Source: Lewinella sp038528965 (GTDB taxonomy: Bacteria > Bacteroidota > Bacteroidia > Chitinophagales > Saprospiraceae). Taken from it: a stretch of DNA of 64,000 bases. Numbering within the stretch: the first letter of the stretch is position 1; the number at the start of each line of letters is the position of its first letter. The position numbers and the translations under genes are program-made. Location: positions 1 through 64,000 of the forward strand of contig JBCBEC010000012.1 of assembly GCA_038528965.1 (NCBI GenBank). The letters run 5' to 3'. Positions 55,501 to 61,627 of this stretch are shown here, one piece after another. The notes under the pieces were generated by a model. It saw nothing but the letters and a program-made list of their open reading frames with translations, was not told where the DNA came from and did not search any database.

Positions 55501-56054
55501 CGGATTCGTTGGTTGTCATTTTCACAGAGCCTGAGTTGGAGATTAACTATGGGGATAGTGTGCTGCTACAGGTGCAAACCAATTTTTCAGAAGCTAACAT
55601 AGCACAAATCCTCTGGGAGAATGCATCCACATTAAGTTGTGATGATTGTCTTAAACCCTACGCCAGCCCTACCGAAAGTGGCTTGTATCGCTTGACGGTA
55701 ATCTCAGAAAATGGCTGCCGCGATGAAGCACTCGTGCGGATTTTGGTAAAGCGTGATTTCCCGGTGTATTTCCCTTCCGCCTTTTCACCAGATGGGGATG
55801 GGAATAATGATTTCTTCTACCCATTTTCGCGCCTCGGTGCGGTGAAAGAAGTTCGTACTTTCAGTGTTTTTGATCGCTGGGGCAATGAGGTGTACACCGT
55901 GGGTGGTTTCTTGCCCAATGATCCACGCTTTGGCTGGGATGGTACCCAACGTGGGTCGCTCTACAACCCTGGTGTGTTTGTCTACATGGCAGAGGTAGAA
56001 CTGGCGGATGGGAGTATTGAGATATTTAAGGGGGACGTGACGCTGATTAGGTAG
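49590..56054 (+). CDS. Giant secreted lectin-domain protein with 20 PKD-like repeats and T9SS type B C-terminus
   Basis: From the ATG at 49590 (signal peptide MRRQLALTVFLFPVLLWGQ) the protein has ~2154 residues. Residues ~20-225 form an L-type lectin-like domain (NNNNGADGICLVYQ, GINPF-like core GIPNSFIVEFDTYQNGN). Twenty tandem ~84-residue repeats follow, each starting with LTC or LDC, then YxWTTxDGNI, GTYTLxVxNTxNGC and VxxDxxPP. Then come a SprB-like module (GGTPPYLYTIDEG) and a CHU_C type B sorting domain (YFPSAFSPDGDGNNDFFYPF ... FDRWGNEVYT). It is probably a long surface fibre that binds carbohydrate; adhesion or gliding is inferred. Confidence 0.9.
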   Translation: MRRQLALTVFLFPVLLWGQLTCDEEFILSGSASLQGECIQMTPNATGQLGCAWFYTETDFSMPFTHTMTVNFGNNNNGADGICLVYQSNNTTVCGISGEGIGAQGIPNSFIVEFDTYQNGNLGDPFNDHAGININGDFTNNIDGPIDLGNIEDGNDHDITFSWDPGTNTYEVYFDGILIMTNTYDIINNCFGGSPFAFWGYTSSTGGETNEHLVCPGLPPEVIADAGTTIELPCLGAIAMLDGSGSDSGAEFSYEWTTSDGNIVSGEFTTNPTIDAEGTYTLTVFNNITLCESTDEVTVTIGEIEAFLDIPPFLDCLTGEVVLSGAGSSSGPNISYQWSTPDGNITDENGDEATVDQPGTYTLTVVYDDGQGICMEEATVVVEEDPDVPVAFALDEVITCDPPFVELDGTGSSEGSVYTYEWTTPDGIILGGGATLFPTVGAEGMYTLVVTNPFSGCTDEYDVFVTGDLDTPEAIATVDGELGCSASSLTIDGTLSSFGAFITYEWTTINGNIVSGADEDSPVVNQAGDYTLVVTDTENGCTAETTVTVEGGNNNVDVLIASPADLTCQITTVELDGNGSQPTTGVTYEWTTSDGQIDTDPTALQVNVSSEGTYTLVITETATGCVDSASVVVAQDVEPPTAEAGMATPFGCSDTSQQLDGSGTSTGTFTYNWTTTDGVILNGQNSLIPQVGAAGTYTLEVINTENGCSATDTVVVPADSDTPTVQIALNDTLDCTLSSLVLDALGSTSGTGFTATWSTSDGNFTGGTDGLQPTVDQPGTYSLLIVDDGNGCSNTASVTVVQDILNPMAQIALPDTLDCAVTSLVVDASTSSTGAPFSYSWTSPDGAIDGATNALTATVSEPGSYSFTVVNNQNGCQDSALMVVIEDVLTPALSIATPTDLNCTQTSLTLQASLTDNIPAPTYLWSTPDGNIVSGAGSQQALIDADGTYQLIALNTQNQCADTASVIVVEDITPPQADAGADQLLNCTVLNQDLGGNSSSGSNFSYQWTSPNATITAEDTLANLNTTVPGTFILEVTNTTNTCVALDTVMVSQDVIAPMAAIGTPPLLTCTDSLSLLDGSGSSGMTNLSFAWSTPNGSLVGDPTANQLNAGQSGTYQLIVTDTGNGCSDTTTVEVLQDDNFPTAMIDLPLELTCERLSLNLNGIANSASGNTVFNWSTLDGNIVANDNTLQPEVDQAGTYTLTVEDGNNNCQAQAQIVVALDTIAPIAAAGLDTLLNCVRTQLALDGSGSSQGGNISYTWSTVDGSILNGESSQTPTIGAAGTYALEVFNAVNGCRASDELLVGIDTLAPMIQIAPPITLSCLDTIAALDASASTTTGMGAYVWTNTDGNTIANPDMAQASVMLSGTYALQLTDLANGCVTNSSITVLDDLLPPSPDIAVPDVLTCAVTSLNLDATASTGTNLSFAWTSTDGTISANANTATPTIATPGQYDLLVTNGSNGCTAVSTIEVISDTEPPLVTILDPPGVDCFTPQIGLTAFVGSNTGLNPEYLWTSTDGSILADETTLTPTVNAEGTYILQVTNTDNGCFAFDTTFVREDLELPAIDFAAVDRLDCFNGTVLVDASNSTGNSTLMFEWNSPNGNIITNTTVATITVDAPGDYGLLLTNTGNGCTDSLGLLVTQDTITPSLTITAPGMLDCTTPSLMIDATGSDSGGVFVLNWTTTNGQIDAGENGPMPTISEPGTYILTIQNTDNGCANEGSVEVDQDDEVPVVIFADPDLLTCVVNTIALDATQSSMGTSLTYTWTTTNGQIISGEDGLTPQVGEPGDYLLTIMDSSNGCTNDATLTVNEDVVPPLASAGVDFTLDCLADTDALSGVGSSQGAIFTYLWSTGDGSLLEGEASLSPSIDAAGTYQLLVTNTQNGCTAMDDVIVVENIPTGMVELTQPLCFGDVGNIIFSNVQGGTPPYLYTIDEGASLQLESSFFGVEPGLYTAQVEDSNGCIYEETAEVIRPDSLVVIFTEPELEINYGDSVLLQVQTNFSEANIAQILWENASTLSCDDCLKPYASPTESGLYRLTVISENGCRDEALVRILVKRDFPVYFPSAFSPDGDGNNDFFYPFSRLGAVKEVRTFSVFDRWGNEVYTVGGFLPNDPRFGWDGTQRGSLYNPGVFVYMAEVELADGSIEIFKGDVTLIR
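50278..55290 (+). repeat. Twenty ~250-bp coding repeats (PKD-like)
   Basis: Each unit encodes about 84 residues with a Cys near the start and a Cys near the end (NGC), so one disulfide per repeat is likely. The units are well diverged from each other in DNA sequence. Confidence 0.8.
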
Positions 56055-56081
56055 CGGTCTTTGCTGGAGGGGACTTATCGC

Positions 56082-56112
56082 AGAGACGCATTGCAATCCG
56101 TCTTTACAGCTA
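56082..56112. repeat. ATTGCAATGCGTC dispersed palindromic repeat, copy 2
   Basis: AGAGACGCATTGCAATCCGT, then CTTTACAGCT, matches 17157-17192 and the reverse complement of 57950-57985. It is followed by CCTAGGCGGTATA (56116-56128), shared with two other intergenic sites. Confidence 0.65.
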
Positions 56113-56128
56113 TGTCCTAGGCGGTATA

Positions 56129-56136
56129 TATCTTTG
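56129..56136 (+). promoter_or_regulatory. Candidate -7 box for the M23 gene
   Basis: TATCTTTG, an exact TAnnTTTG match 20 bp before the ATG at 56157. Confidence 0.4.
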
Positions 56137-56156
56137 GTGCTCATAGACTCTTGGAT

Positions 56157-57857
56157 ATGCGGCTTAGATATTATTGGTGGATCATTTTATTGTTTTTCTC
56201 TCAATCGGCAACGGAGCAGGCGCCCAATTTCATTGCCCCGGTAAAAGGGACCATGCAACTGACGGGCACCTTTGGGGAATTGCGTACCAATCACTTTCAC
56301 GCGGGTTTAGATATTCGCGGCGGTGTTGGTCGGCCCCTCTACGCCATTGCTGATGGTTTCGTATCCCGGATTTACATTACGGTAGCTGGTTATGGACAAG
56401 CGCTTTACTTGGAACATCCCAGTGGGCATACCTCGGTCTATGGCCACATGGACCGCTTTCGCGATGATATTCAGGAGTATGTGCGGGCCCGGCAGTACGA
56501 GGAAGAGAGCTTTACGCTCAGTGAAGAATTAAAGCCAGAGCGCTTTCCGGTGAAACAAGGTGATTTGATTGGTTATATCGGCAAGCGAGGCTACGCTTTT
56601 GGACCACACTTGCATTTTGAGATACGCGATACCAAAACAGACCGGCGGTTGAATCCTATGAATTTTGGGATTACTGTTCCTGATCGTCGTCGTCCTTTTA
56701 TCAATAATTTGCGGGTTTATGCGCTCAGTGAGCGAGGCCGGGTACTGAAAGGTAGCAATTACACGGTGCGTGGTGCAGGCGCTGGCCGCTACCGACTGTT
56801 AACTGATACGCTGTGGGTAGATCACCCCGTCATTGCCTTTGGTGTTAAATCTTATGATCAGCAGGATGGTCGTCCTAACTACAATGGAATTTACGGGATG
56901 AGCATGTGGCAGGATAGTAGCTTGCGCTTTAGTTATAACATGGATGATTTTCAATACGAGCAGACACTCTACCTTAATGCGCATCTGGATTATGCTGAGC
57001 AGCAGCAGAATAGTTGGTTTCAACGTGCTTTTGCCCTACCGGGAAATCAATTAGATTTTTACCAAACCGATAGCCTGCAGGGAAGAATAAATCTTGCCCC
57101 AGGTCAAGCAAGTGAAATTCGTTTTCGCATTGTTGATCACCGACAAAATGCAACAGAGCTAAACCTGGTGGTGAAACGCGAGCCGGATTCTAGCCCACTA
57201 CAAAATCCGGTTTATACCTACTACTTACCTTACGACGAAGAGAGCATCATTGAAAACGATGAGGTACGGGCTCATTTCCCAGAGTCGGCGCTGTACGAAG
57301 ATTTGTACCTGGATTATGACTACCTGCCGGAAGCTTCCAATGGGATATACGCTGCTGTACACCGTTTCCATAATAACGGTACTCCGCTGCACCGCTATTA
57401 TGACCTTCACATTCGGCCTACAAAACTGCCGGAAGCTTTACGTGATAAGGCAGTAATTGTGCATTGTGAAGATGGTCGTGATCCGGTGAGTTACGGTGGC
57501 GAGTGGACCCCAGAAGGCCGCCTGCGTGCACCCGTTCGCGCCTTTGGTAACTTCACCATTATGGCCGATACCATTCCTCCCACTATCGAAATTGATCGTT
57601 TCTCTAGTAATATGCGGGGCTGGACTTCCTTCGGATTTATCCTGGATGATAATTTCCCAACTTCAGGGAAAGCCCGTCGTTTACGCTTTCGCGGAGAAGT
57701 AGATAACCAGTGGATACTGATGGAATACGATGGTCGTAAACGCCGACTCTACCATACCTTTGATGGCCGCATCCCGTCTGGAGAACACGAATTCGTACTG
57801 CGGGTGATGGACGACAGAGGGAATGAAACGGTTTTGCGCCGCTCGTTTACCAACTAA
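56157..57857 (+). CDS. Secreted M23 family metallopeptidase
   Basis: 566 residues from the ATG at 56157 (a TTG two codons upstream is possible). After a signal segment (YYWWIILLFFSQSATEQ) the LytM domain is N-terminal: NHFHAGLDIRGGVGRPLYAI gives the HxxxD zinc motif and PHLHFEIRD the HxH motif. So the active site looks complete for peptidoglycan endopeptidase activity. The C-terminal ~370 residues are beta-rich and typical of this long Bacteroidota M23 type. No sorting domain is present, so it is likely periplasmic or outer-membrane associated. Confidence 0.92.
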   Translation: MRLRYYWWIILLFFSQSATEQAPNFIAPVKGTMQLTGTFGELRTNHFHAGLDIRGGVGRPLYAIADGFVSRIYITVAGYGQALYLEHPSGHTSVYGHMDRFRDDIQEYVRARQYEEESFTLSEELKPERFPVKQGDLIGYIGKRGYAFGPHLHFEIRDTKTDRRLNPMNFGITVPDRRRPFINNLRVYALSERGRVLKGSNYTVRGAGAGRYRLLTDTLWVDHPVIAFGVKSYDQQDGRPNYNGIYGMSMWQDSSLRFSYNMDDFQYEQTLYLNAHLDYAEQQQNSWFQRAFALPGNQLDFYQTDSLQGRINLAPGQASEIRFRIVDHRQNATELNLVVKREPDSSPLQNPVYTYYLPYDEESIIENDEVRAHFPESALYEDLYLDYDYLPEASNGIYAAVHRFHNNGTPLHRYYDLHIRPTKLPEALRDKAVIVHCEDGRDPVSYGGEWTPEGRLRAPVRAFGNFTIMADTIPPTIEIDRFSSNMRGWTSFGFILDDNFPTSGKARRLRFRGEVDNQWILMEYDGRKRRLYHTFDGRIPSGEHEFVLRVMDDRGNETVLRRSFTN

Positions 57858-57892
57858 GGTGATTTAGGATGGTAAGGTCGAGTCAATCGATC

Positions 57893-58014
57893 CGGAAATC
57901 GGAGGTGGGAAATCGGAAATGGGGAATAAAACTCCTTGCGATTTCTCACCGTTGTACGGACCCATTGCAATGCGTCTCTTCGACCTCCGAATTCCCACCT
58001 CCAACTTCCGATTT
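57893..58014. repeat. Composite repeat: inverted arms around ATTGCAATGCGTC copy 3
   Basis: The arms AAATCGGAGGTGGGAAATCG (57896 on) and the reverse complement of 57987-58014 flank a third copy of the dispersed repeat (GTACGGACCCATTGCAATGC at 57954-57973, then GTCTCTTCGAC). It lies between convergent genes and looks like a small non-autonomous element; no target duplication was confirmed. Confidence 0.6.
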
Positions 58015-58030
58015 AATATTTCAACTTCAA

Positions 58031-58906
58031 CTATTGATCAATTTCCTGTTTTACTACCGAAACAGCATCTTTATTGGCAGTAATTTGTAGCCCTAGCTTT
58101 TCGCCAAGAACGTACAGAAAAGAGGCTCCCAAGAACAAGATCTGTGAAGTATAATATACCCAGATCATGAGCAATGCCAGTACGCTGGCAGAGCCAAAAG
58201 TAGACGAAATGTTGCTGCGTCCGATATACCAGCCAATGGCAAATTTGCCGATTAAGAACAGGGCCGCTGTAAATAATCCACCCATCAATGCTAGCTTCCA
58301 GTGCACGAGTGCATCCCCCAAGAATTTGAACATCAGTGCGAACATGCTTGCTACGAGCAAATAAGAAATCAAATGTTCTAGGATGACATTCCCCGCCGTG
58401 CCATTGGTAAAATCTGGACCGTATTTGATCAGGAAACTATTGACTGCAAGACTGAGCAGCAATAAAAAGAAAGTGGCAATGAGGATAGAAAAAGCCACGA
58501 GGTGCTTAGAGGCATAGGCGAGCAGACTGCTTCTGGGCTTTGCGGCTATTCCCCAGATGTTGTTAAAGGCACTGTGCAGTTGGTTAAACATTCCCGTCGC
58601 CCCAAGGGCCAATGTTGCAAACCCAACAATCATTGTAATAATATTCCGATGCTGTTTATGCTGATTGCTAATCATCTCCTGGATTTGCTGGGCAGCATCT
58701 TCCCCTAGCGTGTTGCTCAAGCCTTGGTAGACCTCACCGGAAACCGCAGCTTCCCCCCAAATAATGCCAAAAATGGAGATCACGATCATGATCATCGGCA
58801 AGATGGAGAACACCGTGTAATAAGCCAAGGCTGCTCCTTCCTGGAAGGTGTTGCTCTTGGAGAAGTGATTGCCTACTTCTTTTAGCAACGACAGCAAATT
58901 TTTCAT
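58031..58906 (-). CDS. YihY/BrkB family membrane protein
   Basis: 291 residues with the family hallmark GAALAYYTVFSILPMIMIVI and six transmembrane segments (TMIVGFATLALGATGMFNQL; FSILIATFFLLLLSLAVNSF; ASVLALLMIWVYYTSQILFL). Family members are inner-membrane proteins of unclear role, once called ribonuclease BN in error. The C-terminal tail is short and cytoplasmic. Confidence 0.92.
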   Translation of the reverse strand: MKNLLSLLKEVGNHFSKSNTFQEGAALAYYTVFSILPMIMIVISIFGIIWGEAAVSGEVYQGLSNTLGEDAAQQIQEMISNQHKQHRNIITMIVGFATLALGATGMFNQLHSAFNNIWGIAAKPRSSLLAYASKHLVAFSILIATFFLLLLSLAVNSFLIKYGPDFTNGTAGNVILEHLISYLLVASMFALMFKFLGDALVHWKLALMGGLFTAALFLIGKFAIGWYIGRSNISSTFGSASVLALLMIWVYYTSQILFLGASFLYVLGEKLGLQITANKDAVSVVKQEIDQ

Positions 58907-59077
58907 AGATCAGGAGCTGTAGATTGGTGGAGGAAGCGAAATTGGGTAGAAAGATAGCTTGTGGAAATGATTTCTACAATGCTAGTTGTGGGAATCAGCT
59001 CAATATCAAAAAAGAGAGATAGTACGCTAGGGGAATTGCCTACTACCTCTCAAAATCTAAATGTTTTCGAGCCTAGT

Positions 59078-59632
59078 TTAGAAATGCTGGCGGAACATCT
59101 GAATAGCGATGGCAATCAATAAAATGCCAAAGACTTTTCGCAGGGTTGAAATAACCTGTGCCGATAGCTTACGCGCCAACCAGTCGGAGCTGCGCAGAAT
59201 GATAAATACGATCAGTAGGTTAATGACGATTCCCGTCATAATGCTCGTACTATCAAACTCAGCTTTGAGGGATAGGATAGTGGTCAAAGTACCCGCACCC
59301 GCTACCAAGGGGAAGGCGATAGGAACAACGCTCCCAGAGCCACCATCTTCGTGGTGATCACGAAAGAAGCGAATGCCCAGGACCATCTCCAGGCCGATGA
59401 AGAAAATGATTAGGGCTCCGGCCATGGCGAAGGAGGCAACCTCCAGGTGGAAAAGGCCAAGTACCGCATTACCAAAGAACAAGAAACTCAACATGATGAT
59501 ACCGGCTGTGGCCGTGGCGACGGAGGCATTGATCGTCACCCCCTCGCGCTTCATATTCATGATAATGGGTAAAGAACCGATGATGTCGATTACGGAAAAG
59601 AGAATAAAACTCACAGACAGTACTGCTGCCAT
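59078..59632 (-). CDS. MarC family integral membrane protein
   Basis: 184 residues with six hydrophobic segments (AVLSVSFILFSVIDIIGSLP, ASFAMAGALIIFFIGLEMVL, STIMTGIVINLLIVFIILRS). The conserved IDIIGSLPI start and VPIAFPLVAGAGTLTTILSL match MarC/UPF0056. Function is unsettled (formerly linked to multiple antibiotic resistance). It is divergent from the Lrp/AsnC gene, which may regulate it. Confidence 0.9.
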   Translation of the reverse strand: MAAVLSVSFILFSVIDIIGSLPIIMNMKREGVTINASVATATAGIIMLSFLFFGNAVLGLFHLEVASFAMAGALIIFFIGLEMVLGIRFFRDHHEDGGSGSVVPIAFPLVAGAGTLTTILSLKAEFDSTSIMTGIVINLLIVFIILRSSDWLARKLSAQVISTLRKVFGILLIAIAIQMFRQHF

Positions 59633-59792
59633 TTTTTTGTGCTTTTTTGAGTGTTAGTAATTGTTGTTGTTATTACACAAAAGAACGCTTTTTGAGTGAA
59701 AATGACTCTCAAGTGTGGTTGATTTAGTCAATGATTGTATTTTGAGTTAAATATTGTGTCAAAGTAAAATTAAAAGTATCTAGAGTTGGCCT

Positions 59793-60248
59793 ATGGAAAA
59801 TCAACTTGACCCCATTGATCATCGCATTTTAAGAGAGTTGACACAGGACGCCCGTTTGCCTTTTACTAAGCTGGCGCAGAAGCTCAATGTATCGAATACA
59901 TTAGTGCACCAAAGGGTACGAAAACTGCGGGAAGCGGGAATCTTGCAACAAGCCGTTTATTTGCTCAATGCCTGGGAACTGGGCTACCAAACCTCGGCCT
60001 TTACGCAGATCATGCTTAAAGAAGCCAAACACCACCGTGAAGTCGAAAAGGAATTGGAAAAGATCCCCGAGGTCGTAGAGTGTGTAAATATTGCGGGGCG
60101 GTATGCCCTACTCGTGAAAATCTTCGCTACTGATAACCGCCACCTGCGTGATATTATCTACGAGCAAATTTTGGCTATTGATGGAGTAGAAGGGACGAAT
60201 ACTACCATAGCTTTTGAGACGGCCTTTACCCGTGCAGTGCCCATGTAG
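59793..60248 (+). CDS. Lrp/AsnC family transcriptional regulator
   Basis: 151 residues. The N-terminal helix-turn-helix is DHRILRELTQDARLPFTKLA, then LNVSNTLVHQRVRKLREAGI; the C-terminal RAM domain is YQTSAFTQIMLKEAKHHREV, VVECVNIAGRYALLVKIFAT. It likely responds to an amino acid and controls its own or the divergent marC promoter. A loose inverted repeat (TTGAGT...ACTCTCAA) lies in the shared intergenic region. Confidence 0.92.
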   Translation: MENQLDPIDHRILRELTQDARLPFTKLAQKLNVSNTLVHQRVRKLREAGILQQAVYLLNAWELGYQTSAFTQIMLKEAKHHREVEKELEKIPEVVECVNIAGRYALLVKIFATDNRHLRDIIYEQILAIDGVEGTNTTIAFETAFTRAVPM

Positions 60249-60293
60249 CACCGTTCTAGGAGAACTATCTCGACTGGAACAAACCATAATTTA

Positions 60294-61496
60294 ATGAAAC
60301 GCTACCCCACGAAAATTAGAGTTGTTCTGCGTGAACACCCAGTGCTCATTTCAAGCATCGTGGTGGTCTCGATTTTTTTATTGCGGTTGAGCATCCTTGG
60401 CGGCTTCGATCCAAGTTGTTTCATTTTAGTCAGCGAAGAGTTTGTGGTCGAAGAGGAATTGATGCACGATCTCATTGTTTTTAAAGGGGGCTATGATGGA
60501 CAGTTTTACTATCGCTATGCTGTCAATCCTTTTAGTAAGGATAAGTGGTATGTCGTTGATGGTATAAGGGAAAACAAGGGGCAGCATGGTATTAAGGTGG
60601 ATGCGCCCAAATACCGCAGAGGTCGGCTCACTTATCCCTTGGCGGCCTGGACCTTGGCATTGGGGCAAGTGCCACTTATCCCGTATACCTTGATCCTGGT
60701 AAATTTACTTGGGTTCATTCTGCTCATCAGGATCGTTAAAAAGCTGGTCCTCCACTTTCAAGCTTCTTGGCACTACTACTATTTTCCATTGCTGATCGTG
60801 GGGTTGTATTTCAGTGTCGCACGAGGTTTGCCTGATCTGTTGGTTTGTACATTGTTAGCCTGGAGTTATTTATGTTTCCTGAAAGAACAGCGATTTTGGT
60901 TTGTGATAGCAAGCACCTTGCTGTTGTTGTGTAAAGAGTCTAGTGGTATTTTTTTAGTGCCTGCTTACCTCATATTGGGCTTAGAAGGTTTGACTAAAAC
61001 TGCTTTATTACGGCAAGTTCGAGAAAAGGCAATCTTGTTTTTGCCTTGGATTATCTTACTTGCTTGGAAGCTTACGCTACAATCACTCTACCCGCAAACC
61101 AAGCAAGGATTTACGGAGTCATTTCTTAAGCACTTCGACCTTCCTTTCAAGGGCATATATGAGAGCTTAAGCCGGGAATTCTTTATTGCTAATGTTTTGT
61201 TTATGACCTGGGGATTGATGCTGATTATACTTTGCGTGAAGGAACTCATCCAGCGGGGAAGAACAGATTTTAAGAACTGGATGTACTGGGGCGTATGGAT
61301 CAACCTACTACTCATTTTGTGCTACGCCTTTCCCATCTATGTTGATATGTGGAGCTTTATGAGAGTGCTAGCGGCGAGTCATATGCTGTGCTTCTTTTTC
61401 CTTCTAGAAAGACAAGTTAGGCTGCCCCAGTGGTTTGTGGGGTATAGTACTTTAATAGTGATGGCCGTTATTATAGGAGTTGTTTTTTTTCCGTAA
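60294..61496 (+). CDS. Polytopic membrane protein, possibly GT-C-type glycosyltransferase
   Basis: 400 residues and ~9 hydrophobic segments. The conserved extracytoplasmic start FKGGYDGQFYYRYAVNPFSK and RRGRLTYPLAAWTLALGQ resemble the AZOBR_p60025-type membrane proteins, which share topology with GT-C glycosyltransferases and mannosyltransferases. The Asp in GGYDGQ might be the catalytic residue of the first loop; this is inference. No partner glycan genes are adjacent. Confidence 0.7.
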   Translation: MKRYPTKIRVVLREHPVLISSIVVVSIFLLRLSILGGFDPSCFILVSEEFVVEEELMHDLIVFKGGYDGQFYYRYAVNPFSKDKWYVVDGIRENKGQHGIKVDAPKYRRGRLTYPLAAWTLALGQVPLIPYTLILVNLLGFILLIRIVKKLVLHFQASWHYYYFPLLIVGLYFSVARGLPDLLVCTLLAWSYLCFLKEQRFWFVIASTLLLLCKESSGIFLVPAYLILGLEGLTKTALLRQVREKAILFLPWIILLAWKLTLQSLYPQTKQGFTESFLKHFDLPFKGIYESLSREFFIANVLFMTWGLMLIILCVKELIQRGRTDFKNWMYWGVWINLLLILCYAFPIYVDMWSFMRVLAASHMLCFFFLLERQVRLPQWFVGYSTLIVMAVIIGVVFFP

Positions 61497-61510
61497 AAAG
61501 CCAGTAAGAA

Positions 61511-61538
61511 AGCGGTACCGAGTTTCCTCGATACCGCT
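61511..61538. terminator. Hairpin between convergent genes
   Basis: AGCGGTACCGAG/CTCGATACCGCT with a TTTC loop and one mismatch. No T-run, but position between convergent genes suggests transcription termination. Confidence 0.55.
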
Positions 61539-61627
61539 CCATAGACGGTTAGACTTGTTCTGTAAAGTAATATGCTGTAAAACAAAATCTTCTCGCTTTC
61601 GCTAGAATAGCTCCTAGCAGAATAAGT

